A DNA stretch of 64,000 bases, taken from Brachybacterium sp. SGAir0954. GTDB lineage: Bacteria > Actinomycetota > Actinomycetes > Actinomycetales > Dermabacteraceae. The notes under the pieces were generated by a model, which searched no databases, was not told the origin of the DNA, and worked only from the letters and a program-made list of their open reading frames with translations. The number at the start of each line of letters is the position of its first letter. Within the stretch, counting starts at the first letter, position 1. A program made the translations under genes and the position numbers. Positions 12,259-21,045 of the stretch are shown here, in pieces. The stretch lies in contig NZ_CP027295.1 in NCBI RefSeq assembly GCF_005490785.1, positions 3,162,001-3,226,000 of the forward strand, given 5' to 3'.

Positions 12259-13800
12259 TCAGGCGAGCGGCCCCACGACCTCCTCCGCGGCGGCGAGCAG
12301 GGAGCCGTCCCTCAGGCCCTCCTCCGCGGCCGCGATGTCCGGGGCGAGGAAGCGGTCCGGGCCCGGCCCCTCGACGTCCTCGCGGAGCACGCCGATCACC
12401 GCGGCGCACGCGGCCGAGGGCTGCAGCGGGGCGCGCAGGTCCACGGCCCGCGCGGCGGTGAGCAGCTCGATCGCGAGCACCCGGCGCAGGTTCTCCACGG
12501 AGGTGCGGAGCTTGCGAGCCGCGTGCCATCCCATGGAGACGTGGTCCTCCTGCATCGCCGAGGAGGGGATCGAGTCGACGCTCGCGGGCACCGCGAGCCG
12601 CTTCATCTCGGAGACCAGGGCCGCCTGCGTGTACTGGGCGATCATGAAGCCCGAGTCGACGCCGGGATCGTCGGCGAGGAAGGGCGGCAGCCCGTGGGAG
12701 CGGGACTTGTCGAGCATGCGGTCGGTGCGGCGCTCGGCGATCGAGGCGAGGTCCGCGCTCGCGATCGCGAGGAAGTCGAGCACGTAGGCCACGGGGGCGC
12801 CGTGGAAGTTGCCGTTCGAGGTGACGGTGCCGTCCTCGAGCACGACGGGGTTGTCGATCGCGCTCGCGAGCTCCCGCTCGGCGACCGTGCGGGCATGCGT
12901 GATCGTGTCCCGGACGGCTCCCGCGACCTGCGGGGCGCAGCGCAGCGAGTAGGCGTCCTGGACGCGCGAGCCCTCGGCGGCGACGTCGGCGATGATCGGC
13001 GAGCCCTCGAGCAGAGCCAGCACGTTCGCGGCGGAGGCCGCCTGCCCGGGGTGCGGGCGCAGGGGCGCGTGCAGCTCGGGCCGGAAGACGCCGTCCCGGC
13101 CGCGCAGGCCCTGCACGGTCAGGGCGGTGGCGAGATCCGCGGTGCGCACCAGCTCGTCGAGGTCAGCGAGGGCCATGAGGAGCATGCCGAGCATGCCGTC
13201 GGTCCCGTTGATGAGGGCGAGGCCCTCCTTCTCCTCGAGCAGCACGGGGACGATCCCGGCCTCCGCGAGCAGCTCCGGGACGGGACGCTCCGCGCCGTCG
13301 CGGTCCCGGGCGCGCCCCTCCCCCATGAGCACGATCGCGCAGTGCGACAGCGGGGCGAGGTCCCCCGAGCAGCCCAGCGAGCCGTACTCGTGGACGATCG
13401 GGGTGATGCCGGCGTTCAGCAGCGCGAGCATGGTCTCGATGACGACGGGCCGCACGCCGGTCCGGCCGGAGGCGAGGGTGCGGGCGCGCAGCAGCATGAG
13501 GGCGCGCACCACCTCCCGCTCCACCTCGGGACCGGCGCCCGCCGCGTGGGAGCGGATGAGGGAGCGCTGCAGGGCGTGCCGCATCGACGGCGGGATGGAC
13601 GTGTCCGCGAGGGCGCCGAACCCGGTGGAGACGCCGTACACGGGGGTCTCCCCCGCGGCGAGGGCGTCGATGTGGGCGCGGACGGCGGCGACGTGCTCGC
13701 GGGCGTCGGGGTCGAGCTCGACGCGGGCGCCGCGGCGGGCGACCGCGAGCACCTCGGCGGCGGTGAGGTCGGAGCGGGAGAGACGGACGGTGTCGGTCAT
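12259..13800 (-). CDS. hutH: histidine ammonia-lyase
   Basis: Removes ammonia from L-histidine to give urocanate, the first step of histidine catabolism. The 513-residue protein has the conserved Tyr55 loop (VYGVSTGFGALA) and the MIO cofactor segment EYGSLGCSGDLAPLSH. The self-cyclising triad is Cys144-Ser145-Gly146 in place of Ala-Ser-Gly, a variant I also remember from streptomycete enzymes. ESNGNFHG-type and RTDRMLDKSRSHGLPPFL segments agree with HutH and argue against phenylalanine ammonia-lyase. It is the last gene of the hut operon, 85 bp behind the YjiH-type permease, and AAAGGA precedes the ATG. Confidence 0.95.
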   Translation of the reverse strand: MTDTVRLSRSDLTAAEVLAVARRGARVELDPDAREHVAAVRAHIDALAAGETPVYGVSTGFGALADTSIPPSMRHALQRSLIRSHAAGAGPEVEREVVRALMLLRARTLASGRTGVRPVVIETMLALLNAGITPIVHEYGSLGCSGDLAPLSHCAIVLMGEGRARDRDGAERPVPELLAEAGIVPVLLEEKEGLALINGTDGMLGMLLMALADLDELVRTADLATALTVQGLRGRDGVFRPELHAPLRPHPGQAASAANVLALLEGSPIIADVAAEGSRVQDAYSLRCAPQVAGAVRDTITHARTVAERELASAIDNPVVLEDGTVTSNGNFHGAPVAYVLDFLAIASADLASIAERRTDRMLDKSRSHGLPPFLADDPGVDSGFMIAQYTQAALVSEMKRLAVPASVDSIPSSAMQEDHVSMGWHAARKLRTSVENLRRVLAIELLTAARAVDLRAPLQPSAACAAVIGVLREDVEGPGPDRFLAPDIAAAEEGLRDGSLLAAAEEVVGPLA

Positions 13801-13885
13801 GGGGTTCCTTTCGGACGGCGGTCGCGGGCCGCGCCGACCGCCGCGGACGGTGGCCGTGGTGAGGACGGGGTGAGGACGGGGCCGC

Positions 13886-15283
13886 TCAGAGCAGGAGGTG
13901 GGCGAGCGGTGCGGTGATGAGGATCGTCAGCACGACCCGGACGAACCACAGCACCACCAGCTGGCCCACGTTCACGGGGATCCGCGTGGCGAGGATCGAG
14001 GGGACCAGGGCGGAGAAGAACACGATCTGGGAGACGGCGGTGACGCCCACGGTGAAGCGCAGCGCCTCCGACTCGTGGCCGGCGACCACGGTCGCCGGCA
14101 GGAACATCTCCGCGATGCCCACGGCGAAGGCCTTCCCCGCGAGCGCCGGCTCGGGGAGCTGGACCAGCCAGGCGAAGGGCACGAACAGCCAGCCGATGAG
14201 GTCGAACACCGGGGTGTACGTGGCCAGCAGCAGCCCAGCGAGACCGATCGAGAGGATCGAGGGGACGATCGCGGCGGCCATGAGCACGCCGTCCTTGAAG
14301 GTCGCCCAGCTTCCCCGGACCACGCCCGGGGCGATCGCGAGCGCCCGCATCGCCTCGTCCCAGGCCTGCGTGAGGCGGTTGCCCCGCGAGACCGGCTCGG
14401 CGAGATGCTCCACCCCCTCGAAGGGCTCGTCGGCCACCCGGCTCAGCGGGGGGATCCGCACCGTGATCGCGGTGACCGCGAAGGTCACCGCGAAGGTGAG
14501 GAGGAAGTAGAGCGTCCAGTGCTGCATGAGGTCCAGGGTGCTCGCCACGATGACCATGAAGGTCGCCGAGACGGTCGAGAACCCGGTCGCGATGATCGCG
14601 GCCTCCCGGCCCGTGTAGCGCCCCTCGCGATAGACCCGGTCGGTGATGAGCAGGGCGAGGGAGTAGGAGCCGACGAAGGAGGCGACGGCGTCGACCGCGG
14701 CGCGGCCGGGGACCTTCCACACCGGACGCATGATCGGCTGGACCAGCACGCCGATGAACTCCATCAGGCCGTAGTTGATCAGCAGAGCGAGGAACACGGC
14801 GCCGACGGGCACGATCAGCCCCACCGGGATGCCGAGCTTCTCCCACAGGAACGGGCCGATGTCCGGGTTCGAGAGCGGGCCCGGATAGAAGCCCGCGGCC
14901 GCGCAGACCGCGACGACGAGGCCCACGATGTTCGCGAGGGCGAAGACGGTGCGCAGCGCGCCGTCCCTCCAGGTGCCGGTGACGAAGGGGCGGACGGTGC
15001 CGACGAGCACGAGCGCCACGACCACCCAGGGCACGGCGGGGCCGAGCACCCACCGCACGAACGTCAGGGCGTGGTCGACGAGGATCGTGGACTTCCCGCC
15101 GATCTCGACCGAGACGAAGAACATCGCGATGCCGATCGCGCTGTAGAGGAAGAACCGCCAGCGGTGGGGTGGGACGGGACGCTCGGTGCCGTCGGCGCCG
15201 ATCACGGAACGGGCGCGATCGGCGGCGGAACCCGCGAAGGGCTCGCGGCGGGGGTCCTGGACTGCGTCGGGCGTCGTCATCAT
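13886..15283 (-). CDS. YjiH-family integral membrane protein, probable hut permease
   Basis: A 465-residue protein with about ten membrane segments starting near residue 45 (FFLYSAIGIAMFFVSVEIGG). It contains a nucleoside-recognition (GATE) type region (AAVDAVASFVGSYSLALLITDRVY, EAAIIATGFSTVSATFMVIV). YjiH proteins are uncharacterised transporters. Its place between hutI and hutH, with no other transporter in the operon, suggests uptake of histidine, urocanate or a related imidazole; this is inference from context. Two ATG codons are adjacent, and I chose the first (15283) because GAAGAGG stands 5 bases upstream. It ends 85 bp before hutH. Confidence 0.82.
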   Translation of the reverse strand: MMTTPDAVQDPRREPFAGSAADRARSVIGADGTERPVPPHRWRFFLYSAIGIAMFFVSVEIGGKSTILVDHALTFVRWVLGPAVPWVVVALVLVGTVRPFVTGTWRDGALRTVFALANIVGLVVAVCAAAGFYPGPLSNPDIGPFLWEKLGIPVGLIVPVGAVFLALLINYGLMEFIGVLVQPIMRPVWKVPGRAAVDAVASFVGSYSLALLITDRVYREGRYTGREAAIIATGFSTVSATFMVIVASTLDLMQHWTLYFLLTFAVTFAVTAITVRIPPLSRVADEPFEGVEHLAEPVSRGNRLTQAWDEAMRALAIAPGVVRGSWATFKDGVLMAAAIVPSILSIGLAGLLLATYTPVFDLIGWLFVPFAWLVQLPEPALAGKAFAVGIAEMFLPATVVAGHESEALRFTVGVTAVSQIVFFSALVPSILATRIPVNVGQLVVLWFVRVVLTILITAPLAHLLL

Positions 15284-15327
15284 GAAGACCTCTTCGGTGC
15301 GGGGGGCGGGGAGCGGGGTGTCCCGGG

Positions 15328-16587
15328 TCAGGCGAGCCGGCTCCCCGCACGGCGCACCTGATGGGTGAGCGGCATGCCGGGGCGGTAGGCGAGGTGGATC
15401 GCGGCGGGGGCGTCGAGCACGTGGAGGTCCGCGCGGGCGCCCACACCGAGGTGGCCGACGTCGTCGCGGCGCAGGGCGAGCGCCCCGCCGCGGGTCGCGG
15501 CCCGGATCGCCTCGGCGAGGGTGAGGCGCATCTGCAGCACCGCGGTCGCGACGCAGAAGGCCACGGCGCTCGTGTAGCTCGTGCCGGGGTTGCAGTTCGA
15601 GGCGATCGCGAGCTGGGCGCCCGCGTCGAGCAGGGCGCGGGCGGGGGCGAGCGGGGCGCGGGTGGAGAGGTCGCACGCGGGCAGCACCGTCGCGACCGTC
15701 GGCCCCGCGTCCACGGCGAGGCGGCCCGGGGCGTCCCCGGGGGCGGTGGGGAGGGAGGCGGTCGCGGCGAGCGCGTCCACGTCCCCCGCGTCGAGGTGGT
15801 TGAGGTGGTCGACGCTCGCGGCGCGGTGGCGCACGGCGAGCTCCACGCCGCCGCTGCGGCCCAGCTGATGGCCGTGCACGCGAAGTCCGAGGCCCGCGGC
15901 GGCGCCCGCCGCGAGCACGCGCGCGGACTGCTCCGGGTCGAAGGCACCCGCCTCGCAGAACACGTCGATCCAGCGCACGTGCGGGGCGACCGCCTGCAGC
16001 ATGTCCCCCACCACGAGGTCCACGTACTCCTCCGCGCGGCCCGCGTGCTCCTCGGGCACGAGGTGCGCGCCGAGGAAGGTCACCTCGTCGATCTCCCCGG
16101 CCCGGGCGAGGGCGTCGAGCAGGCGCGCGGCGCGGCCCTCCTCGGCGACGGTGAGTCCGTAGCCGGTCTTCGTCTCGAGGGTCGTGGTGCCGCCCGCGGC
16201 GGCCTCCGCGAGCCGTGAGCGCACGAGCGCGAGGAGCCGCTCGTCGCTCGCGGCGCGCGTCGCGGCGGTCGTGACGGCGATGCCGCCCGCGGCGTAGGAC
16301 TCCCCGGCCATGCGGGCCTCGAACTCGGCGGCGCGGTCGCCGTCGAAGGCGAGGTGGGTGTGGGAGTCGACCCAGCCGGGGAGCACGGCGCGGCCGCCGA
16401 GGTCCTCGCGCCGGTCTGCGGCAGGAACCGTCGCGGCCGGGCCGGTCCAGGCGACGCGGCCCTCCTCGACCACGAGCGCGGCGTCGTGGAGCACCTGGCC
16501 GGGGGCCGCGCCCCGCTCCCCCGGCTCCTCGAGGGCCGGGTCGAGGGTCCAGAGCTCGCTGATGCCGGTGAGCAGGGTGCTGGTCAT
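15328..16587 (-). CDS. hutI: imidazolonepropionase
   Basis: Hydrolyses 4-imidazolone-5-propionate to N-formimino-L-glutamate, step three of histidine degradation. The 419-residue protein is an amidohydrolase-fold enzyme with the zinc ligands His76 and His78 in DSHTHLAFDGDR. Further family motifs are KTGYGLT, FLGAHLVPEE, and the SNCNPGTSYT segment near the C-terminal third. The length matches HutI (about 400-420). Its ATG overlaps the hutF stop by four bases (ATGA), so the two are translationally coupled. The YjiH gene starts 44 bp downstream. Confidence 0.94.
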   Translation of the reverse strand: MTSTLLTGISELWTLDPALEEPGERGAAPGQVLHDAALVVEEGRVAWTGPAATVPAADRREDLGGRAVLPGWVDSHTHLAFDGDRAAEFEARMAGESYAAGGIAVTTAATRAASDERLLALVRSRLAEAAAGGTTTLETKTGYGLTVAEEGRAARLLDALARAGEIDEVTFLGAHLVPEEHAGRAEEYVDLVVGDMLQAVAPHVRWIDVFCEAGAFDPEQSARVLAAGAAAGLGLRVHGHQLGRSGGVELAVRHRAASVDHLNHLDAGDVDALAATASLPTAPGDAPGRLAVDAGPTVATVLPACDLSTRAPLAPARALLDAGAQLAIASNCNPGTSYTSAVAFCVATAVLQMRLTLAEAIRAATRGGALALRRDDVGHLGVGARADLHVLDAPAAIHLAYRPGMPLTHQVRRAGSRLA

Positions 16588-17963
16588 GCGTCCTCCCAGA
16601 GGGGGCTGATGGCGTCCTGGAGCAGGCGGGCCACGTCACCCAGGCGGTGACGGCCCGCGGCGACGATGGTCTCCCCGCCGCGGATCACGGTCGTGACGTC
16701 GGCCGCGGTGGCGGTGAGCAGGATCTGCGCGGGGTCGGAGCCGGCGGTGCGCACCGTGTCCAGGGAGAGCACCGCGAGATCCGCGGGGGCGCCGACGGCG
16801 AGGCGTCCGGCGTCGGGCCGCCCGATGCTGCCGTGGCCCGTCGCGGCCTCGAGCAGCTGTGCGGGCGTGAACCGACCGCGCTCTCCGCTCGCCAGCCGCT
16901 CGTGCATCTCGAGGGCGCGGGCCTCCTCGACGAGGTCGATCACGGCGTGCTGATCGCTGCCCAGGCACATCCGCGCCCCGGCCTCGCGCAGGGCCCGCGC
17001 GGGTCCGATGCCGTCGGCGAGGTCCCGCTCGGTGGTGGGGCAGAAGCTCGCCCAGGCCCGGGCCTCCCCCAGCAGGTGCAGGTCCTGCGTGGTGAGGTGG
17101 GTGGCGTGGACGGCGGTGAGGTGCTCGTCCAGCAGGCCCGCATCGGCGAGCAGGCGCACGGGGGTGCGTCCGTGGTGGGCGAGGCAGGCCGCGTTCTCCG
17201 CGGGCTGCTCGCTCACGTGCACGTGCAGCGGCAGGCGGGGCCCGTCCCCGCCGAGCTCGGGGAGCAGGGTCGTGAGCCGCCCGAGCTGGTCGAGCGGCAC
17301 GGCGCGCACGGAATGCGCGGCGGCGCCCACGAGCATGTCGCCCTGCGGGTCCTCGCGCTCCTGCAGGGCCCGGACCCGCTGCGCCCAGGCGTCCGCGTCG
17401 CGATCGGTGAAGCGGCGCTGCTCGGGGGCCGGGGGCAGGTGCCCGCCCGCGTCGAGGCCGCCCGCGAGGTAGAGCGTGTCCAGCAGGGTGAGCCGCACCC
17501 CGGCCTCCGCGGCGGCCTGCTCGAGCGCGCGGCCCATGGCGTTCGGATCCGCATAGGGCGTGCCGCCAGGGGCGTGGTGGACGTAGTGGAACTCGCCGAC
17601 GGCGGTGACGCCGGCGAGCGCCATCTCGGCGTAGGCGGCCCGGGCCAGCGCGAGGTACGCATCCGGGTCCAGGCGCGCGGCCACGTGGTACATCCGCTCG
17701 CGCCAGGTCCAGAAGGTGCCGCCCGCATCATGGGTGCGACCGCGCAGCGCCCGGTGGAAGGCATGGCTGTGGGTGTTCGCGAGGCCCGGCAGGGTCACGC
17801 CGGGCAGGATCTCGTCGCCGTCCTGTCGCCGGGCGACCTCGACCCGGTCCAGCCGGCCGGCGGCGTCGATGCCGAGGCGCACCCCGCGGCGGTGCCCCTC
17901 GGGCAGCAGCGCGTGCTCGCACCAGAGGGTGCGCCGCACGCCCCTGGCGGCCGTCCCGCTCAT
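16584..17963 (-). CDS. hutF: formimidoylglutamate deiminase
   Basis: Converts N-formimino-L-glutamate to N-formyl-L-glutamate and ammonia. Its presence defines the five-step hut route that runs through formylglutamate. The 459-residue amidohydrolase-superfamily protein has zinc ligands His65 and His67 in THSHAFHRALRG, then GEFHYVHH, LHVHVSEQ, and SFCPTTERDLADG with LGSDQH. These are family-specific segments that separate it from cytosine or guanine deaminases. ATGA overlaps on both sides tie it to the M20 amidohydrolase upstream and hutI downstream. Confidence 0.93.
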   Translation of the reverse strand: MSGTAARGVRRTLWCEHALLPEGHRRGVRLGIDAAGRLDRVEVARRQDGDEILPGVTLPGLANTHSHAFHRALRGRTHDAGGTFWTWRERMYHVAARLDPDAYLALARAAYAEMALAGVTAVGEFHYVHHAPGGTPYADPNAMGRALEQAAAEAGVRLTLLDTLYLAGGLDAGGHLPPAPEQRRFTDRDADAWAQRVRALQEREDPQGDMLVGAAAHSVRAVPLDQLGRLTTLLPELGGDGPRLPLHVHVSEQPAENAACLAHHGRTPVRLLADAGLLDEHLTAVHATHLTTQDLHLLGEARAWASFCPTTERDLADGIGPARALREAGARMCLGSDQHAVIDLVEEARALEMHERLASGERGRFTPAQLLEAATGHGSIGRPDAGRLAVGAPADLAVLSLDTVRTAGSDPAQILLTATAADVTTVIRGGETIVAAGRHRLGDVARLLQDAISPLWEDA

Positions 17964-19165
17964 GCCGCGAGCTCCTTCACGACGGTGACCAGGGCGTCCA
18001 CGCCCGCGTGGCAGTCCGCGGCGTCCGCATGCTCCTCGGGGGTGTGGGAGGAGCCCGTGGGGTTGCGGACGAACAGCATGGTGGTGGGCACGCCGGCGTT
18101 CGCAAGGATCCCGGCGTCGTGTCCGGCGCCCGTGCCCAGGAGAGGCGTGGTCTCCCCGAGCGCGTCCCTCACCCGCAGCGTGAGCGTCTCGTCGAAGCGG
18201 GTCGCGGGGGTCCAGGACTCCTCGCGCAGCGCCTCGGGGAACAGTCCGTGGAGGTCGGCGATCACCCCCTGCACGAGGTCCTCGCGCGGGGAGCGGGCGT
18301 CGAGCCAGGCGGTGACGTGGGAGGGGATCGCGTTGATCCCGCCCGGGGTCACCTCGAGCTTGCCGACGGTCGCCACGCAGCGGTGCTCGTGGTCGTCGCG
18401 GCGGGCGGCGGCCTCCCGCGCGGCGAGGGCGAAGGCCGCGGCCTCGAGCATCGCGTCCGTCCGGTCGGCGAGGGCCGTGGTGCCGGCGTGATCGGCGCGG
18501 CCGGCGAAGTCCGCGCGCCAGCGGCCGTGCGGCCAGATGTCGGTGCCGACGGCGACCGCTGAGGTCGCCGGGTCCATGAGCGCGAGCGCCTTCCCCTGCT
18601 CGACGTGCAGCTCGACGAAGGAGCCGACGCGGGCGAGGGTCGCCGGGTCCGGGCCGAGGTCGAGTCCGCGCCCGGTGGCGCGCAGGGCCTCGGCCATGCT
18701 CACGCCGTCCGCGTCGCGCAGGCCCAGGGCCCGCTCCGCGGTCATGGCTCCCGTGATGACGCGGGACCCCGCGCAGGCGACGCCGAAGCGCGCGCCCTCC
18801 TCGTCGCCGAAGTTCACGACGCCGATCGGGACGGAGGGGCGGAAGCCCTCTTCCTGGAGGGCCTGCACGGCGGCGAGCGCGGAGACCACGCCGAGCGGGC
18901 CGTCGTACGCGCCGCCGTCGGGCACGGAGTCGAGGTGGGAGCCGATGACGACGCCGGGCGCGGCGTCGGGGTCGCCCCACCAGGCCCACTGGTTGCCCAT
19001 GCGGTCCTCGGTGAGGTCGAGGCCCAGAGCACCGCACTCCCCCGCGAACCACTCGCGCAGGGTGTGGTCCTCGCGGGTCCAGGCGAAGCGCCGGTAGCCG
19101 CCCGTGGTGCCGTCGCGGCCCACGGGCAGCAGCTCCGCCCAGCGGCGGTCGAACCCTCCGGCCAC
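17960..19165 (-). CDS. M20-family amidohydrolase (allantoate amidohydrolase-like), probable N-formylglutamate hydrolase
   Basis: A 401-residue binuclear metal hydrolase of the allantoate amidohydrolase/N-carbamoylase type. Ligand motifs are SHLDSVPDGG (His77, Asp79), YDGPLG (Asp88), FGDEEGARF (Glu122, Glu123), FVELHVEQGKAL and GAGHDAGILA. The operon lacks a classical hutG, and this gene lies between hutU and hutF. It therefore probably performs the missing last step, N-formyl-L-glutamate to glutamate and formate; the same order occurs, as I recall, in Streptomyces. The GTG at 19165, 5 bases after the hutU stop, is the only reasonable start but lacks a clear ribosome-binding site. No allantoin genes are nearby. 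Confidence 0.85.
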   Translation of the reverse strand: MAGGFDRRWAELLPVGRDGTTGGYRRFAWTREDHTLREWFAGECGALGLDLTEDRMGNQWAWWGDPDAAPGVVIGSHLDSVPDGGAYDGPLGVVSALAAVQALQEEGFRPSVPIGVVNFGDEEGARFGVACAGSRVITGAMTAERALGLRDADGVSMAEALRATGRGLDLGPDPATLARVGSFVELHVEQGKALALMDPATSAVAVGTDIWPHGRWRADFAGRADHAGTTALADRTDAMLEAAAFALAAREAAARRDDHEHRCVATVGKLEVTPGGINAIPSHVTAWLDARSPREDLVQGVIADLHGLFPEALREESWTPATRFDETLTLRVRDALGETTPLLGTGAGHDAGILANAGVPTTMLFVRNPTGSSHTPEEHADAADCHAGVDALVTVVKELAA

Positions 19166-19170
19166 GGCGC

Positions 19171-20928
19171 TCAGGCCCCGGCCTTCGGGGCCTGTCGGGA
19201 GGCGGCGCGGGCGGTCGCCTCGCGCTGCGCGGCGGCGGGGTCCCCCGCGTCGCGCACGTGCGGGGGCAGGGGGACGCGCACGCCCCGCTCGTCCGCGACC
19301 TCGGCAGCGCGGGAGTAGCCGGCGTCGACGTGGCGGATCACGCCCATGGCGGGGTCGTTGGTGAGCAGCGCGGTGAGCTTCGCGGCGGCGAGGTCGGTGC
19401 CGTCGGCGACGCCCACCTGGCCGGCGTGGATCGAGCGACCGATGCCGACGCCGCCGCCGTGGTGGAGGGACACCCAGGTCGCGCCCGAGCTCGCGGCGGT
19501 GAGGGCGTTCAGCAGCGGCCAGTCGGCGATCGCGTCGGAGCCGTCGAGCATGCCCTCGGTCTCCCGGTACGGGGAGGCGACGGAGCCGGAGTCGAGGTGG
19601 TCGCGGCCGATGACGATCGGCGCGGAGACCTTGCCCTCCTTCACGAGGCGGTTGAAGAGCTGCCCGGCGAGGTGGCGCTCGCCGTAGCCGAGCCAGCAGA
19701 TGCGGGCGGGGAGCCCCTCGAACTCGACGTACTCGCCGGCCGCGTCGAGCCAGCGGTGCAGGTGCTCGTTCTGGGGGAAGAGCTCCTTGAGCGCGGCATC
19801 GGTGACGGCGATGTCCTGCGGGTCGCCGGAGAGGGCGACCCAGCGGAACGGGCCGAGGCCCTCGCAGAACAGCGGGCGGATGTAGGCGGGGACGAAGCCG
19901 GGGAAGGCGAAGGCGCGCTCGCAGCCGGCGGTGCGGGCCTCGTCGCGGATCGAGTTGCCGTAGTCGAAGACCTCGGCGCCCTCGTCCTGGAAGTCGACCA
20001 TGGCCTGGACCTGGCGGGCCATCGACTCGCGGGACTTCTTGGTGAAGCCCTCGGGGTCCGCGGCGGCCTCGGCCTGCCAGGTGCCCACCTCGTGCTCGAG
20101 CGGGAGGTAGGAGAGCGGGTCGTGCGCGGAGGTCTGGTCGGTGACGACGTCGATCCGCAGGTCCCCCGCGCGGTGGCGCTCGAGCAGCGCGGGGAAGACC
20201 TCGGCGGCGTTGCCGACGATGCCGATGGAGACGGCGCGCTCCTCGTCGCGGGCGGCGCGGGCGCGGGCGACGGCGTCGTCGAGGTCCTCCGCGATCTCGG
20301 TGAGATAGCGCTTGGCGACGCGGCGCTCGAGGCGCGAGCGGTCGACGTCGGCGATGAGGCACACGCCCCCGTTGAGGGTCACGGCGAGGGGTTGCGCGCC
20401 GCCCATGCCGCCGCAGCCGCCGGTGAGGGTGATCGTCCCGGCGAGGGTGCCGCCGAAGCGGGCGCGGGCGACGGCCGCGAAGGTCTCGTAGGTGCCCTGG
20501 AGGATGCCCTGGGTCGCGATGTAGATCCAGGAGCCGGCGGTCATCTGCCCGTACATGAGCAGGCCCTCCCCCTCGAGGCGGCGGAACTCGGGCCAGGTCG
20601 CCCAGTCCGGGACGAGGTGCGAGTTCGCGAGGAGCACGCGCGGCGCCCAGGGGTTGGTGCGCAGCACGCCCACCGGCTTGCCGGACTGCACGAGCAGGGT
20701 CTCGTCCTCCTCGAGGTCCTGCAGGGTCTCGACGATCGCGTCGAAGGCCTCCCAGCTGCGGGCGGCGCGGCCGGTGCCGCCGTAGACGACGAGGTCGTCG
20801 GGACGCTCGGCGACCTCGGGGTCGAGGTTGTTCATGAGCATCCGCAGCGGGGCCTCGGTCTGCCAGGACTTCGCGGTGAGGGCGGTGCCGCGCGGTGCGC
20901 GGACGGGGCGTGCGCCGGGGAGGGACAT
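19171..20928 (-). CDS. hutU: urocanate hydratase
   Basis: Adds water to urocanate to give 4-imidazolone-5-propionate, using tightly bound NAD as an electrophile. The 585-residue protein shows the HutU signatures [36 protein letters not shown], the glycine-rich [11 protein letters not shown] and [11 protein letters not shown]. The C-terminal half ends with [18 protein letters not shown]. It is the first gene of the hut operon. GCAGGAG precedes the ATG at 20928, so unlike many neighbours this message has a leader. The 117-bp region before it holds a palindromic operator candidate. Confidence 0.96.
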   Translation of the reverse strand: MSLPGARPVRAPRGTALTAKSWQTEAPLRMLMNNLDPEVAERPDDLVVYGGTGRAARSWEAFDAIVETLQDLEEDETLLVQSGKPVGVLRTNPWAPRVLLANSHLVPDWATWPEFRRLEGEGLLMYGQMTAGSWIYIATQGILQGTYETFAAVARARFGGTLAGTITLTGGCGGMGGAQPLAVTLNGGVCLIADVDRSRLERRVAKRYLTEIAEDLDDAVARARAARDEERAVSIGIVGNAAEVFPALLERHRAGDLRIDVVTDQTSAHDPLSYLPLEHEVGTWQAEAAADPEGFTKKSRESMARQVQAMVDFQDEGAEVFDYGNSIRDEARTAGCERAFAFPGFVPAYIRPLFCEGLGPFRWVALSGDPQDIAVTDAALKELFPQNEHLHRWLDAAGEYVEFEGLPARICWLGYGERHLAGQLFNRLVKEGKVSAPIVIGRDHLDSGSVASPYRETEGMLDGSDAIADWPLLNALTAASSGATWVSLHHGGGVGIGRSIHAGQVGVADGTDLAAAKLTALLTNDPAMGVIRHVDAGYSRAAEVADERGVRVPLPPHVRDAGDPAAAQREATARAASRQAPKAGA

Positions 20929-21014
20929 CGGGGCTCCTGCTGCGGGGTGGGGATCGGGGTGAGATCCAGGACACCATCCGCACCCCGGGCCGTCGAGGGC
21001 CCCCGAGCAGCCGT

Positions 21015-21032
21015 TGTCCGGGATACCGGACA
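21015..21032. promoter_or_regulatory. Palindromic operator candidate in the hut promoter region
   Basis: TGTCCGG-GATA-CCGGACA, with 7-bp arms and a 4-bp spacer, lies 87 bp upstream of hutU in the only non-coding gap before the operon. Its core resembles what I remember of the IclR-type HutR site of corynebacteria (TCTGwwATwCCAGA), and an IclR gene lies 3 kb away. The match is from memory and needs testing. Confidence 0.6.
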
Positions 21033-21045
21033 GTTCACACGCCTG

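Noticed and set aside
13886-16639. Long frame spanning the YjiH-type gene, hutI and beyond
   Set aside because: Only 13886-15283 codes for the membrane protein. The rest is hutI read in a wrong frame.
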